From assembly GCF_001624705.1 (NCBI RefSeq), contig NZ_JSEO01000008.1:1-64000 (forward strand): DNA of 64,000 bases, written 5' to 3'. Position 1 is the stretch's first letter. Each line of letters opens with the position of its first letter. A model generated the notes under the pieces. That model worked only from the letters and a program-made list of their open reading frames with translations. It was not told where the DNA came from and ran no database searches. A program made the translations under genes and the position numbers. Positions 43,759 to 54,442 of this stretch are shown here, piece by piece. Source of the DNA: Marinomonas sp. SBI8L. Its GTDB lineage: Bacteria > Pseudomonadota > Gammaproteobacteria > Pseudomonadales > Marinomonadaceae.

Positions 43759-45249
43759 ATGAGCAAAGATATTCTTTTGGTAGTGGAAGCAGTTTCCAAC
43801 GAAAAAGACGTACCAAAACAAGTTATTTTTGAAGCAGTTGAAATTGCTTTAGCAAGTGCCGCTAAACGCCGTTTTGAAGAAGAAGCAAAAATTCGAGTTG
43901 CAATTGACCAGCGTACAGGTGATTACACCACGTACCGTCAGTGGGATATTGTTGAAGACGAAGATTATGCTCAACCTGCCCATGAACTTACCATCGATGA
44001 CTCAGTAGAGCAGAACCTAGGTTTGGCTATTGGTGAAATCTTCGAAGAAGAAGTTGAATCAGAAGCATTTGGTCGTATTGCAGCGCAAACGGCTAAGCAA
44101 GTGATTGTACAAAAAGTTCGTGAAGCTGAACGTGCAAAAGTTGTTGCTCGCTATAGCGAAAAAGTTGGCAAGCCGGTTCACGGTCAAGTTAAAAAAGTAA
44201 CACGTGATAGTTTAATCGTAGATTTAGGTGAGAATGCAGAAGCTGTATTGCCAAAAGATCAGCTGATTTCACGCGAAACTTTCCGCATGAACGATAGAAT
44301 TCGTGCTTTGTTGCTTGAGATTCGTGATGACAGCCGTGGCGCTCAATTAATTCTATCTCGTAACGATCCTGCTTTCATGGTTGAACTTTTCCGCCTTGAA
44401 GTGCCAGAAATTGCTGAAGAGATGATTGAGATTCGTGGTGCCGCTCGTGACCCAGGTCTACGTGCAAAAATTGCGGTTAAAACAAATGATCGTCGTATTG
44501 ACCCTATTGGTGCTTGTGTTGGTATGCGTGGCGCACGTGTACAAGCTGTTTCTAATGAATTAAACGGTGAGCGTGTTGATATTGTGCTTTGGGATGATAA
44601 TCCAGCTCAGTTAGTTATCAATGCAATGTCGCCTGCTGAAGTTGATTCGATTGTTATTGATGAAGACACTCACTCAATGCAAGTGGCTGTTAGTGCCGAT
44701 AACCTAGCTCAAGCAATTGGTCGTAACGGTCAGAATGTTCGTTTGGCTTCTAACCTAACAGGTTGGCAGTTAAATGTAATGACAAGCGAAGATGCTGTCG
44801 CAAAACAGCAAGAAGAATCCGATAAGCTTATTAATCTTTTTGTGAATAACCTTGATATTGATGATGACCTAGCTGGTCAGCTTGTCGATGAAGGCTTTGC
44901 CACATTAGAAGAAATTGCTTATGTACCAATGGAAGAAATGCTTGATATCGATGATTTTGATGAAGATCTGGTTAACGAACTTCGTTCAAGAGCAAAAGAA
45001 GCCTTATTAAACTTAGCGCTACAAGCTGAAGAGCAGTTGGAAGAGGCTGCACCGGCTGAAGATCTGCTGACAATGGAAGGTATGGATAACCATCTGGCAT
45101 TGGTATTAGCGTCTAAAGGCATCTGTACAATGGAAGATTTGGCTGAGCAGTCTGTTGATGACTTAGTTGATATTGAAGAAATCAATGAAGAACGCGCAGC
45201 GTCACTAATCATGACAGCCCGTGCACCTTGGTTCGCTGAATCTGAATAA
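43759..45249 (+). CDS. nusA: Transcription termination/antitermination factor NusA
   Basis: This 496-aa protein binds RNA polymerase and controls pausing, termination and antitermination. It has an N-terminal domain (about 1-125), S1 (HGQVKKVTRDSLIVDLGENAEAVLP), KH domains (RIDPIGACVGMRGARVQAVSNELNGERVDIV and NLAQAIGRNGQNVRLASNLTGW), and two C-terminal acidic helical repeats (LVDEGFATLEEIAYV and LASKGICTMEDLAEQ). Length matches E. coli NusA. It lies 27 bp after rimP. Confidence 0.97.
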   Translation: MSKDILLVVEAVSNEKDVPKQVIFEAVEIALASAAKRRFEEEAKIRVAIDQRTGDYTTYRQWDIVEDEDYAQPAHELTIDDSVEQNLGLAIGEIFEEEVESEAFGRIAAQTAKQVIVQKVREAERAKVVARYSEKVGKPVHGQVKKVTRDSLIVDLGENAEAVLPKDQLISRETFRMNDRIRALLLEIRDDSRGAQLILSRNDPAFMVELFRLEVPEIAEEMIEIRGAARDPGLRAKIAVKTNDRRIDPIGACVGMRGARVQAVSNELNGERVDIVLWDDNPAQLVINAMSPAEVDSIVIDEDTHSMQVAVSADNLAQAIGRNGQNVRLASNLTGWQLNVMTSEDAVAKQQEESDKLINLFVNNLDIDDDLAGQLVDEGFATLEEIAYVPMEEMLDIDDFDEDLVNELRSRAKEALLNLALQAEEQLEEAAPAEDLLTMEGMDNHLALVLASKGICTMEDLAEQSVDDLVDIEEINEERAASLIMTARAPWFAESE

Positions 45250-45276
45250 ATCTGAGTAGAATAAAGGGGGAACTTA

Positions 45277-47841
45277 ATGACAGTTCAAACCGTAAAAACA
45301 CTATCCGAGCTGGTGAATACACCAGTAGAGAAGCTGCTGACTCAGATGAAGGAAGCAGGGTTGCCACAATCAAGTGAAAGCCAAGAAGTTTCAGACGCAG
45401 AGAAACAAGTGCTATTGAAACACCTTCAACGTGCGCATGGTGGTGATGAGTCTGGTGATAAATCGTCTCAACGTATTACTTTGCAACGTAAAAAAACCTC
45501 TACCTTGAAAGGTGGCGATAATAAAACGGTAAACGTAGAAGTGCGCAAAAAACGCACCTATGTGAAGCGTAATGATATTGAAGATGAGGCTGCTAAGCAG
45601 CAAGAGCTGTTGGCGCAGCGTCAAGCTGAAGAGCTGGCAAAGCAAGCTGCTGAAGAAAAAGCTAAGTTAGCAGCAGAAGAAAAAGCACGCCAAGAAGCAG
45701 AAAGAAAAGTAGCAGAAGAAAAAGCGGCTGCTGAAGCTGCTGAGGCTGAGCTAAAAGCTAAACAAGAAGCTCAAGCTGCTGCTAAGAACTCATCGGACGG
45801 TAAGAATTCCAACGTAGGAGCGAAAGAGTCCTTGGAACCTGTAAAACAAGCTAAACCAGCACCGAAGAAAAACCATCATATGACTGCTGATAAAGAACCT
45901 TCAAAAGGTAAGAAAGCAGCGCCGCAAAAACAAGACGGTAAAGGTAAAAACCGTTTCGGTGCTGATAAAAAGCGTGGTAATAAAAATATCATGGGTGACG
46001 ATGAGTTCGGTCGTCGCAATAAGCTTGGTAAGAAAAACCGTAAAGCGGCTCCTCAAGAGCACGGTTTCCAAAAACCAACTGCACCAATTGTGCATGAAGT
46101 TGCCTTGCCAGAAAGCATTACTGTTGCTGACTTAGCTGAAAAAATGTCAGTTAAAGCAGCTGCTGTTATCAAAATTATGTTCAAAATGGGTGCTATGGCG
46201 ACCATTAATGAAGTAATTGACCGTGATACAGCAACCTTGGTTGTCGAAGAGATGGGTCACACTGTTAAGTTCCTTGATGAGAACGCAGTAGAGAATGACA
46301 TCATTGAAGCGATTGACTACAAAGGTGAAGAAATTAAGCGTGCACCAGTTGTAACTGTAATGGGTCACGTTGACCATGGTAAAACATCGCTACTTGACTA
46401 CATTCGTACGACACGAGTAGCAGCGGGTGAGTCTGGTGGTATTACACAGCACATTGGTGCTTACCATGTAGAAACGCCTCATGGCATGATCAGCTTCTTG
46501 GATACTCCTGGACACGCGGCGTTTACTTCTATGCGTGCTCGTGGTGCGAAAGCGACAGATATCGTTATCCTAGTATGTGCTGCGGATGATGGTGTGATGC
46601 CACAAACAATTGAAGCAATTCAACATGCTCGTGCTGCTGAAGTGCCTATGGTTGTTGCTATTACTAAGATTGATAAAGACGGTGCAGACCTTGATCGTGT
46701 TAAAAACGAGCTAGTTGCACAAGAAGTTGTACCTGAAGAATGGGGCGGCGACGTTCAGTTCGTTGGTGTATCTGCTAAGTCTGGTGAAGGTATTGAAGAG
46801 CTTCTAGAAGCACTATTGCTTCAGTCTGAAGTACTAGAGCTAACGGCTGTACCAAGCGCTCCTGGTAAAGGTGTTGTGGTTGAAGCGCGTCTAGATCGTG
46901 GTCGTGGTTCAGTTGCTACCTTGCTTGTACAAAATGGTACCTTGAAGAAAGGTGACATTGTATTAGCGGGTCTTCAAATGGGTCGTGTACGTGCCCTTCT
47001 GGATGAAAATGGTAAGCCAATTGAAAGTGCTGGCCCTTCTATTCCAGTTGAGATCTTGGGTCTTGATGGTACGCCTGATGCTGGTGAAGAATTCTTGGTT
47101 GTATCTGACGAGCGTAAAGCACGTGAAGTTGCTAACTTCCGTCAAGGTAAATACCGTGAAGTACGCTTTGCTCGTCAATACTCAGCTAAGCTAGAAAACC
47201 TATTCTCTGAAATGGGTAAAGACGAAGTTCGTACATTGAACGTTGTCTTAAAAGCTGATGTTCGTGGTTCTCTTGAAGCCTTGAATAAGTCTTTACTTGA
47301 CCTAAACACTGATGAAGTACGTGTAAATATTATTTCAAGCGGTGTAGGTGGTATCACTGAAACAGACGCAACACTAGCTTTGGCTTCTGATGCGGTAATC
47401 TTTGGTTTCAACGTACGTGCTGATGCATCAGCTAAAATCTTCATCGAACGTGAGTCAGTTGATCTAAGATACTACAGCGTAATCTATAACATCATTGATG
47501 ATGTTAAGCAGGCGCTATCTGGTATGTTGTCTCCTGATCTTCGTGAAGATATCAAGGGTACTGCTGAAGTTCGTGACATCTTCCGTTCACCTAAATTCGG
47601 TCTTATTGCCGGTTGTATGGTTGTTGAAGGGACGGTTTACCGTAACAAGCAAATCCGTGTATTGCGTGATGATGTTGTTATTTATGAAGGCGAACTTGAG
47701 TCTCTACGTCGCTTTAAAGATGCAACTAATGAGGTTAGCAAAGGCATGGAATGTGGTATCGGTGTGAAGAACTATACCGATGTTAAAGTTGGCGATAAGA
47801 TCGAAGTCTTTGAGACTGTCGAAGTCGCTCGTTCTTTGTAA
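45277..47841 (+). CDS. infB: Translation initiation factor IF-2
   Basis: This 854-aa GTPase brings initiator tRNA to the 30S subunit. An N-terminal IF2 domain precedes a long Ala/Lys/Glu-rich charged helix (about residues 100-180) and a basic linker. The G domain has [15 protein letters not shown] (P-loop), DTPGHAAFT (G3) and TKIDKD (G4). Domains II-IV follow. Repeat-like alternation of [15 protein letters not shown] in the charged helix is normal for IF2. It is 27 bp after nusA. Confidence 0.97.
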   Translation: MTVQTVKTLSELVNTPVEKLLTQMKEAGLPQSSESQEVSDAEKQVLLKHLQRAHGGDESGDKSSQRITLQRKKTSTLKGGDNKTVNVEVRKKRTYVKRNDIEDEAAKQQELLAQRQAEELAKQAAEEKAKLAAEEKARQEAERKVAEEKAAAEAAEAELKAKQEAQAAAKNSSDGKNSNVGAKESLEPVKQAKPAPKKNHHMTADKEPSKGKKAAPQKQDGKGKNRFGADKKRGNKNIMGDDEFGRRNKLGKKNRKAAPQEHGFQKPTAPIVHEVALPESITVADLAEKMSVKAAAVIKIMFKMGAMATINEVIDRDTATLVVEEMGHTVKFLDENAVENDIIEAIDYKGEEIKRAPVVTVMGHVDHGKTSLLDYIRTTRVAAGESGGITQHIGAYHVETPHGMISFLDTPGHAAFTSMRARGAKATDIVILVCAADDGVMPQTIEAIQHARAAEVPMVVAITKIDKDGADLDRVKNELVAQEVVPEEWGGDVQFVGVSAKSGEGIEELLEALLLQSEVLELTAVPSAPGKGVVVEARLDRGRGSVATLLVQNGTLKKGDIVLAGLQMGRVRALLDENGKPIESAGPSIPVEILGLDGTPDAGEEFLVVSDERKAREVANFRQGKYREVRFARQYSAKLENLFSEMGKDEVRTLNVVLKADVRGSLEALNKSLLDLNTDEVRVNIISSGVGGITETDATLALASDAVIFGFNVRADASAKIFIERESVDLRYYSVIYNIIDDVKQALSGMLSPDLREDIKGTAEVRDIFRSPKFGLIAGCMVVEGTVYRNKQIRVLRDDVVIYEGELESLRRFKDATNEVSKGMECGIGVKNYTDVKVGDKIEVFETVEVARSL

Positions 47842-47850
47842 GAGGCTAAA

Positions 47851-48243
47851 ATGGCAAGCGAATTTAGTCGTACTAGTCGCATAGGAGACCAGCTTCAAAA
47901 AGAGCTGGCTTCTATTATACAGTTTGAAGTGAAAGATCCTCGTTTAGGGATAATCACTATTAATGAAGTCAGAGTAGCTAAGGATCTTGGCTACGCTGAC
48001 ATTTATTACACTGTGTTAGGAATGGATGATAAGCCAGAAAAGCTGGCAGACAGCCAAACCGCACTAGACAGTGCTAGTAATTTTTTACGCCGCCGTGCAT
48101 CACAGGAAATTAAACTTCGTGTGATGCCTCAGTTACGTTTTCATTATGATGATAGCGTAGTGAATGGTGCAAAAATGTCTGCCTTAATTGATGAAGCAAT
48201 TAAAGCAGATGCTAAGCATAATCCAGAAAATGACAGTGAATAA
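47851..48243 (+). CDS. rbfA: Ribosome-binding factor A
   Basis: This 130-aa KH-fold protein matures the 16S rRNA 5' end and is important in cold. Signatures are SRTSRIGDQLQKELASIIQFEVKDPRLGIITINEVRVAKDLGYADIYYTV and LRVMPQLRFHYDDSV. It lies nine bp after infB. Confidence 0.95.
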   Translation: MASEFSRTSRIGDQLQKELASIIQFEVKDPRLGIITINEVRVAKDLGYADIYYTVLGMDDKPEKLADSQTALDSASNFLRRRASQEIKLRVMPQLRFHYDDSVVNGAKMSALIDEAIKADAKHNPENDSE

Positions 48244-48271
48244 ACTGCTTAAGATCTAGGTTAGAAGTAAA

Positions 48272-49198
48272 ATGGTAAAACGTACATGGCGACCAGTACA
48301 TGGGATTGTCTTACTGAATAAACCTTTAGGCTTAAGCTCAAATCAGGCTTTGCAAAAAGTTAGACGTTTATTTCAAGCTGAGAAAGCGGGGCACACTGGA
48401 GCCCTTGATCCTTTGGCAACAGGTATGTTGCCATTGTGTTTTGGTGAGGCAACCAAGTTTTCTCAGTTCTTGTTAGATGCGGATAAACGTTATATTACTA
48501 AGGTGGCTCTTGGCGTGAGAACGACCACGGGCGATGCCGAAGGTGATGTGTTGACGACAGAGCCTGTGCCTGATTTAACGGATGAAGCATTGGAAACCAT
48601 ACTAGATCGTTTTCGTGGCGATATAGAGCAGATTCCTCCTATGTATTCAGCGTTAAAGCATGAAGGTAAACCTCTTTATGAGTATGCTCGACAAGGTATT
48701 GTTATTGAGCGTAAACGTAGAGCGGTGACTATTTCTGATCTGACTGTAATAGAAAGAACAGAGAATAGCTTAACCCTAGATATTTCTTGCTCTAAAGGAA
48801 CCTATATTCGCACTATTGGTGAGGATGTGGGTGAAGCATTAGGTTGTGGTGCACATTTATCAGCATTACACCGAGTTTCATCGGCAGGTTATGATCCACA
48901 AGATATGCTTACCTTGGAAGAGTTTGAGACAATGGCTGAAGCTGGTTATCCTGAATTGGATAAACATTTATTGCCAATGGACTCTGCCGTTATGCATCTT
49001 AATAGGGTAGAATTGTCCGCGGCTGATGCTAGGGACATTCTTTTTGGTCGTGCATTGGCCAATGGCACTGAGTTTGAAGAAGAAAGTTTAGTGCGTTTAT
49101 TCGCGCAAGCTGATCAAAGGTTCTTTGGCTTAGGGCAAATTCGAGGTGAATTTATTAAACCTCACAGATTAATAAATACGAGTGAAAAACAGGGTTAA
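48272..49198 (+). CDS. truB: tRNA pseudouridine-55 synthase
   Basis: This 308-aa enzyme makes pseudouridine 55 in the T-loop. [15 protein letters not shown] carries the catalytic aspartate. [20 protein letters not shown] and the [14 protein letters not shown] motif are family signatures, and a short PUA-like C-terminal part follows. It sits between rbfA and rpsO in the conserved order. Confidence 0.96.
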   Translation: MVKRTWRPVHGIVLLNKPLGLSSNQALQKVRRLFQAEKAGHTGALDPLATGMLPLCFGEATKFSQFLLDADKRYITKVALGVRTTTGDAEGDVLTTEPVPDLTDEALETILDRFRGDIEQIPPMYSALKHEGKPLYEYARQGIVIERKRRAVTISDLTVIERTENSLTLDISCSKGTYIRTIGEDVGEALGCGAHLSALHRVSSAGYDPQDMLTLEEFETMAEAGYPELDKHLLPMDSAVMHLNRVELSAADARDILFGRALANGTEFEEESLVRLFAQADQRFFGLGQIRGEFIKPHRLINTSEKQG

Positions 49199-49284
49199 TT
49201 CCGTTTTTTACTGTATCTAGGGTGCCTGAAAATATGCTCGGCCATCCTATATTTTTAATAGCATATTATATCGGAGATAAGATA

Positions 49285-49554
49285 ATGGCATTAACTGCAG
49301 AATCAAAAGCAGCATTGGTAAAAGAGTTTCAAGTAGCTGAAGGCGATACAGGTTCACCTGAAGTTCAAGTTGCTTTGTTGACTAAGAACATCGAAGGTCT
49401 ACAAGGTCACTTTAAAGCTCATATCCATGACCATCATTCTCGTCGCGGTCTTATTCGCATGGTAAACCAACGTCGTAAGTTGTTGGACTACCTTAAGCGT
49501 AAAGACGCAGCACGTTACACTGGCTTGATCAAAAAGCTAGGTCTACGTCGCTAA
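49285..49554 (+). CDS. rpsO: 30S ribosomal protein S15
   Basis: This 89-aa protein binds 16S rRNA early in assembly. [70 protein letters not shown] is the family pattern end to end. ATG 49285 with GGAGATAA upstream is chosen; the frame opens earlier at 49222 but that part is leader. S15 usually represses its own translation through a leader structure (family knowledge), which I could not map. Confidence 0.97.
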   Translation: MALTAESKAALVKEFQVAEGDTGSPEVQVALLTKNIEGLQGHFKAHIHDHHSRRGLIRMVNQRRKLLDYLKRKDAARYTGLIKKLGLRR

Positions 49555-49562
49555 GACTGAAG

Positions 49563-49594
49563 AAAGGCCATAGTTTACTATGGCCTTTTTTTTT
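49563..49594 (+). terminator. Intrinsic terminator between rpsO and pnp
   Basis: A perfect 11-bp stem AAAGGCCATAG / CTATGGCCTTT with a TTTA loop runs into a long T-run. Some read-through into pnp is expected from the conserved operon (inference). Confidence 0.9.
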
Positions 49595-49610
49595 AGCCTA
49601 AATTAGATAG

Positions 49611-49729
49611 TTTCATCCCCAAGGGACAGCCTGTACTTCAAATTATTTTTTGCAAAAATTAAATTTAACCCTAGATTTGATTGAGAAATAATCTGAGTAC
49701 TGGCTCTAAAAGAATGTCTTTGGGTGAAA
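49611..49729 (+). promoter_or_regulatory. Long leader hairpin of pnp, RNase III-target-like
   Basis: The arms 49611-49640 and 49694-49729 pair in blocks: TTTCA with TGAAA, CC with GG, GACA with TGTC, GCC with GGC, and GTACT with AGTAC, separated by small bulges. The structure ends 29 bp before the GTG start. In E. coli an RNase III-cleaved stem in the pnp leader enables autoregulation by PNPase; position and shape fit the same role here. Confidence 0.6.
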
Positions 49730-49758
49730 ACAGTTTTTAAATTTAATAAGGAATACTT

Positions 49759-51867
49759 GTGAGTATTACGACTAAAACTTTTCAGTTCGGTAAAGATACC
49801 GTAACACTAGAAACAGGCCGCGTTGCACGTCAAGCAACAGGTTCTGTACTTTGTACAATTGGTGATGTGCAAGTTCTTGCGACCGTTGTAGGTGCTAAAA
49901 GTGCACAAGCTGGTCAAAGCTTCTTCCCACTTTCAGTTCATTACCAAGAGCGTGCTTACGCTGTTGGTAAAATTCCTGGTGGCTTTCTTAAGCGTGAAGG
50001 TCGTCCATCAGAAAAAGAAACACTAACTTCTCGTCTTATTGACCGTCCTATTCGTCCTTTGTTCCCTAAAGGGTTCATGAACGAAGTGCAGGTTGTTATT
50101 ACTGTTATGTCTACAAACACAGACACTGACGCTGATATTGCTGGCATGCTAGCGACTTCTGCAGCGCTTTCAGTTTCTGGTATTCCATTCAATGGTCCTA
50201 TCGGTGCTGCTCGTGTTGGATTCAATGATGATGATGGCTATGTACTAAACCCTTCTTACTCAGAGCTAGATGGTTCTTTGTTGGACATGGTTGTTGCTGG
50301 TACTAAAGACGCCGTTCTAATGGTTGAGTCTGAAGCACAAGAGTTGACAGAAGACGAAATGCTTGGTGCTGTATTGTTTGCACATAAAGAATTGCAAGCA
50401 GCTGTTACTGCTATCACTGAGTTTGCTGCTGAAGCTGGCAAGCCTCGTTGGGAGTGGTCTGCTGAACCAGAAAACGAAACACTTAAAGCGGCTATCACTG
50501 AAGGTTTTGCTGATCAAGTTGAAGCAGCATACGGCATTAGTGAAAAAATGGCACGTTACAGCAAGCTAGACGAAGTTCGTACAGCGGCAGTTGAAGCGTT
50601 AGTTTCTGAAGAAGCTGGTGTTGAAGAAGCTGATGTAACGAAAGCATTTGCGAAACTTGAGAAAAACACAGTTCGTCGTCGTGTAATCGAAAGCAAGCCT
50701 CGTATTGATGGTCGTGACAACAAAACAGTTCGTCCAATCGAAGTTGAAGTTGGTCTTCTAAGCAAAACTCACGGTTCTTCTTTGTTTACACGTGGTGAAA
50801 CTCAAGCAATTGCAACTTGTACATTAGGCACTAGCCGTGATGCACAGATGAGCGATGGTCTTGCTGGTGAAAATAAAGATAGCTTCATGCTGCACTATAA
50901 CTTCCCTCCTTACTCTGTAGGTGAATGTGGTCGTATGGGTGGTGTTGGTCGTCGTGAGATTGGTCATGGTCGTCTAGCGCGTCGTGGTGTTCAAGCGGTA
51001 TTGCCTTCAGAAGAGGAATTCCCATACACAATCCGTATCGTATCTGAGATCACTGAATCTAACGGTTCAAGCTCAATGGCTTCTGTATGTGGTGCTAGCT
51101 TGTCTATGATGGATGCTGGTGTTCCTCTTAAAGCACCTGTTGCTGGTATTGCAATGGGTCTTGTGAAAGAAGATGACGGTTTTGCCGTTCTTACTGACAT
51201 CTTGGGTGACGAAGATCACCTAGGTGATATGGACTTTAAAGTAGCGGGTACTGAAGAAGGTATTACTGCTCTTCAAATGGATATCAAAATTGAAGGTATC
51301 AACGAAGAGATCATGGATATCGCTTTGAGCCAAGCGCTTGAAGCTCGTACTCATATCCTACGTGAAATGTCTAAAGTGATTGGTTATGCTCGTCCTGAAG
51401 TATCACCAAATGCACCTTCTATGGCTTCTATCAAAATTGATCCTGAGAAGATTCGTGACGTTATCGGTAAAGGTGGTGCAACTATCCGCTCAATTACTGA
51501 ACAAACAGGTGCTTCTATCGATCTTGATGATGATGGTACTGTTCGTATCTACGCTGCAGATAAGGCGTCATCTGATGCTGCTTTGGTTCGTATCTATGAA
51601 ATCACTGCTGAAGCTGAAGTAGACAAGATCTATAAAGGTACTGTAGCTCGTCTAGCTGAGTTTGGTGCATTTGTTACTATCTTGCCTGGTAAAGATGGTC
51701 TAGTTCACATTTCTCAGATTGCTGAAGAGCGTATCCGTGCTGTATCTGACTTCCTAGAAGAAGGCCAAGAAGTTTTGGTTAAGGTTCTAGATGTTGATGC
51801 TCGTGGTCGTATCAAGCTTTCTATGAAAGATGTATCAGAAGAAGAAAAAGCGGCTTTTACTGAATAA
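49759..51867 (+). CDS. pnp: Polynucleotide phosphorylase
   Basis: This 702-aa phosphorolytic exoribonuclease degrades mRNA and is part of the degradosome. It has two RNase PH domains (the second with the active TSRDAQ segment and [31 protein letters not shown]), then KH ([20 protein letters not shown]) and S1 ([28 protein letters not shown]). It starts at GTG 49759 with AAGGAA upstream. It follows rpsO, as in most gammaproteobacteria. Confidence 0.97.
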   Translation: MSITTKTFQFGKDTVTLETGRVARQATGSVLCTIGDVQVLATVVGAKSAQAGQSFFPLSVHYQERAYAVGKIPGGFLKREGRPSEKETLTSRLIDRPIRPLFPKGFMNEVQVVITVMSTNTDTDADIAGMLATSAALSVSGIPFNGPIGAARVGFNDDDGYVLNPSYSELDGSLLDMVVAGTKDAVLMVESEAQELTEDEMLGAVLFAHKELQAAVTAITEFAAEAGKPRWEWSAEPENETLKAAITEGFADQVEAAYGISEKMARYSKLDEVRTAAVEALVSEEAGVEEADVTKAFAKLEKNTVRRRVIESKPRIDGRDNKTVRPIEVEVGLLSKTHGSSLFTRGETQAIATCTLGTSRDAQMSDGLAGENKDSFMLHYNFPPYSVGECGRMGGVGRREIGHGRLARRGVQAVLPSEEEFPYTIRIVSEITESNGSSSMASVCGASLSMMDAGVPLKAPVAGIAMGLVKEDDGFAVLTDILGDEDHLGDMDFKVAGTEEGITALQMDIKIEGINEEIMDIALSQALEARTHILREMSKVIGYARPEVSPNAPSMASIKIDPEKIRDVIGKGGATIRSITEQTGASIDLDDDGTVRIYAADKASSDAALVRIYEITAEAEVDKIYKGTVARLAEFGAFVTILPGKDGLVHISQIAEERIRAVSDFLEEGQEVLVKVLDVDARGRIKLSMKDVSEEEKAAFTE

Positions 51868-51890
51868 GTAAAGACTCAGCTTCTGATATA

Positions 51891-51922
51891 AAAAAAGGGA
51901 GAGCATATGCTCTCCCTTTTTT
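51891..51922. terminator. Intrinsic terminator after pnp
   Basis: A perfect palindrome GGGAGAGCAT / ATGCTCTCCC flanked by A6 and T6. The A-run means it could also work from the other strand. Confidence 0.88.
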
Positions 51923-52033
51923 GTTCTTGCCTGATAGCTTTATTACTTTTAATATTCGGTAAGGCTAAACTAATTATTTGAGCTATAAAATATATATAAG
52001 GTCAGTGCTGACGCTTATTAATAGGGAGATCTT

Positions 52034-52633
52034 ATGAAATATCGCTTACTTGGAACCTTAATGGCTTCCGCATTTCTAGTTGCTTGTGGTTCATCACCTG
52101 AAAAGACAGAAACTCAAGCTGTTGCAGCTCCAGTTGCTTCTTGCTTGTTTGCTGATGGTTCTGGTGGCGCTGCCCCTGATTGGGTTTGTGGTGCACCTAT
52201 GCCTGGTTATGATTTGTCTGCTGTAGGTTATAGCGATAAGTCTGGTGCTGGTCCTAACTTTATGAAGCAGATGGCTGCAACGGCTGCTCGTGTAGAATTA
52301 GCTCAAGTGCTTAGTCTAGATATTCAGAATATGATTAAGCAATATGCTGAAACAACAGGTGCAGGTGATGCTGAAACCGTTGATCGTGTAAATACATCTG
52401 TGACTAAGCAGATTACAGATCAAACTCTAGTGGGCTCTAAGATTATTCGCCAAATGCCAACGCCAACAGGCGGTATTGTTGTGCTAGTTGCTTTAGATCC
52501 TTCTGGTGTTGAGCAGGTCACTAAAGATTTATTGAAAACATCAATGAATAATGACCAAGCTTTATATCAACAGTTTAAAGCGGGTAAAAGCTTTGATGAG
52601 TTAGCAGAAGAAATTGCTAAGTCTCGTAAGTAA
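52034..52633 (+). CDS. LPP20-family lipoprotein
   Basis: This 199-aa predicted lipoprotein has a lipobox ending LVACGSS, with Cys19 as the acylated residue. After a linker the APDWVCGAPMPGYDLSAVGYSDKSGAGPNFMKQMAATAARVELAQVL segment matches the LPP20/LPOA-related pattern of surface lipoproteins (GxGxs...A...AR..LA). Function in this group is poorly known. It is a single gene with a terminator of its own. A GGGAG precedes the ATG. Confidence 0.75.
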   Translation: MKYRLLGTLMASAFLVACGSSPEKTETQAVAAPVASCLFADGSGGAAPDWVCGAPMPGYDLSAVGYSDKSGAGPNFMKQMAATAARVELAQVLSLDIQNMIKQYAETTGAGDAETVDRVNTSVTKQITDQTLVGSKIIRQMPTPTGGIVVLVALDPSGVEQVTKDLLKTSMNNDQALYQQFKAGKSFDELAEEIAKSRK

Positions 52634-52651
52634 TATCCCCTGTAAATAGAG

Positions 52652-52678
52652 AAGCGAACCCTTGGGTTCGCTTTTTTT
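52652..52678 (+). terminator. Intrinsic terminator after the LPP20-like gene
   Basis: AAGCGAACC / GGTTCGCTT stem with a tight loop, followed by a T-run. Confidence 0.85.
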
Positions 52679-52751
52679 ATGCTTAAATTAAGCTGTTCGC
52701 TTTGTTAGAGAGTTAAGAATGAAGCGACTAAGCTTATAAAGTCTTGTTAAT

Positions 52752-53825
52752 GTGAGTTGGGAAGTGGTCTTGACGTTTTTCTATTTCAGGAAGTTGAAAG
52801 TAAGTTGGTTAGTGATCATAGCTTGTTGCCTTTCCTTGGTTGGGTGTCAGGGATCAAGTGACATTTCTGATAGCCTTAAAACCTATGTAAAGGATTTAAA
52901 TCGTTACGAACAACTAACTATCGAAGAGCCGGCTAAAAGGTTTCCTGCTTATTCTTTACCGTCATACAAGCTTAAACAGCAGAGTCTAACTCAGTTTGAT
53001 ATTGGACTTATTGATTTTTTGTCGCTGCAGCATTGTGATTTAGGATTTTTGGTTGGAGAGAAAAACAGTGTTTTAGGCAAGGTTATGCCTAATAGTCAGC
53101 AGCTGCTGTATGAAGTGAGAGTGATTAAAGCGTTAAATGAATGTGATGCTGTTTCGTCATCGCTGCAAGATAAGCTTAGTTTGGTTGCTAGAGTAAAACG
53201 GCAAGAACTAAATAAGGTGTATGCAAACGCCGTTTTTAACTCTAAAGAAACTGATGTGTTCTATAGTTTTTCCAATGGTTACCTACCACTTTCTGAGAAC
53301 CAATCTAGCTTTCAGGCTTTACGAATTTCGTTAGATAAATTGGCGAGATTAGGGGAGATGATTGAGGCAGAGCAAAGTGCAGCGTCAATTTTAAAGTCTG
53401 GTTTATTGGATGACTTTGAAAGTCACTTTAAAGTTATTCATGATAGTGAATACGCGGGTAGACTCATACTAAGCTTACTTCTATTGACGGATTACTTGGC
53501 AAAAGTAGCAGACCATTTATCTGTATTAGAGACTGATTCTGCTTTTTGTCGAGGGCCGATGGTATTTTTAAAACAGCAATTCAAAACACATTATTTGGAG
53601 CGCATCCAGCCCTATATGGCGCGTGTAAATCGAACCGCTTATGAGGTTCTGACAAGCTTGTCTGTCATTGAGCTTAATGCTGCGCCTTCTGGCGTTGAAT
53701 TAGCTTCGTTTCTTCAGCAGTTTTCTATGAAAAATGAATCTGAAATATGGCGTCTTTATCAAATGAGTGCACAGCAACATGCTACTCAATGGAATCGCTT
53801 ATTAAGAGGTTGTCACCTGTTTTAA
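52752..53825 (+). CDS. DUF3080-family lipoprotein
   Basis: This predicted lipoprotein of about 350 aa has an N-terminal hydrophobic stretch ending in LVGCQGS. The mature part contains ERxxY-type helices (LKTYVKDLNRYEQLTIEEP), LSLQHCDLGFLVGEKNSVLGKVMPNSQQLLYEV and a late GPMVFLKQQFKTHYLERIQPYMARV, which match the DUF3080 pattern of Oceanospirillales and Pseudomonas. Function is unknown. The frame opens at GTG 52752, but TTG 52770 behind GGGAAG gives a neater lipoprotein signal. It converges with a small hypothetical gene. Confidence 0.72.
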   Translation: MSWEVVLTFFYFRKLKVSWLVIIACCLSLVGCQGSSDISDSLKTYVKDLNRYEQLTIEEPAKRFPAYSLPSYKLKQQSLTQFDIGLIDFLSLQHCDLGFLVGEKNSVLGKVMPNSQQLLYEVRVIKALNECDAVSSSLQDKLSLVARVKRQELNKVYANAVFNSKETDVFYSFSNGYLPLSENQSSFQALRISLDKLARLGEMIEAEQSAASILKSGLLDDFESHFKVIHDSEYAGRLILSLLLLTDYLAKVADHLSVLETDSAFCRGPMVFLKQQFKTHYLERIQPYMARVNRTAYEVLTSLSVIELNAAPSGVELASFLQQFSMKNESEIWRLYQMSAQQHATQWNRLLRGCHLF

Positions 53826-54146
53826 TTAAGCGCTAGCAATGAGTGTGCTGACACTTTCAAGGGCGTCGTAAGGGGTAGAGTTGGCTTCGATTAGAGGTTC
53901 TGACCCTAATGCTTTTAATAATGCGATATTTGCTTGAGGGTTAGTGTGTATGGCCTGTTTAAAGCTAATAGGGCGGTTAACTGCATGATAGCTATGTTGA
54001 TTCAGACTATCCTCATCGTTATAGATAGCCGGTCCTGGTTGAGTAAATAAACTCATTAAAAGCGCAAATTGAGCGTTATTAGAGACACTGCTGCCTGCAT
54101 GTGTACGCTGGGTAATCTGGCTTTCAACAATATTGATTATATTCAT
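53826..54146 (-). CDS. Small hypothetical protein, 106 aa
   Basis: Not recognised. It has no signal peptide or membrane segment. It is polar, with a regular run of short helices (AQFALLMSLFTQ, FKQAIHTNPQANIALLKALG, ALESVSTLIA). The stop codon abuts that of the DUF3080 gene from the opposite side, and it has normal codon use. A real gene is likely but weakly supported. Confidence 0.5.
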   Translation of the reverse strand: MNIINIVESQITQRTHAGSSVSNNAQFALLMSLFTQPGPAIYNDEDSLNQHSYHAVNRPISFKQAIHTNPQANIALLKALGSEPLIEANSTPYDALESVSTLIASA

Positions 54147-54442
54147 CTAGACACAACTTTTTATCTTTCCTTAACTATCGAACAAATAACAGAAAGCTTT
54201 AACTTTTTTGTCATATCTTTATCGCATAAATTGTATTTATTTACTTTAAAGACAAGTATTTGCAGAAAGTAAGTTTATTAATTTTAGGCTAGATATATAC
54301 TAGGGTGATAAGGGGTCTTGTTTTCCATTGAGATATTAGTTAACAAGAGTTTGCCTATGAGGGAATGAATCCCGTTTGATAAATGATTCAAGGTAATCTT
54401 TATAGTGTTTTGAAGTGGCGTGATTAATTACTGGTAGCCTAT

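Noticed and set aside
45600-45790. Repetitive Ala/Glu/Lys-rich stretch in infB as a possible repeat expansion
   Set aside because: Such a charged helix is normal for the N-terminal part of IF2.
45412-47898. Several 60-90-aa frames antisense to infB
   Set aside because: They are shadows of a strongly coding gene and lack start signals or recognisable domains.
54069-54272. 67-aa plus-strand frame upstream of the GGDEF gene
   Set aside because: No ribosome-binding site, overlaps the small minus-strand gene, and has an AT-rich random-looking composition. The 54147-54442 interval appears empty.
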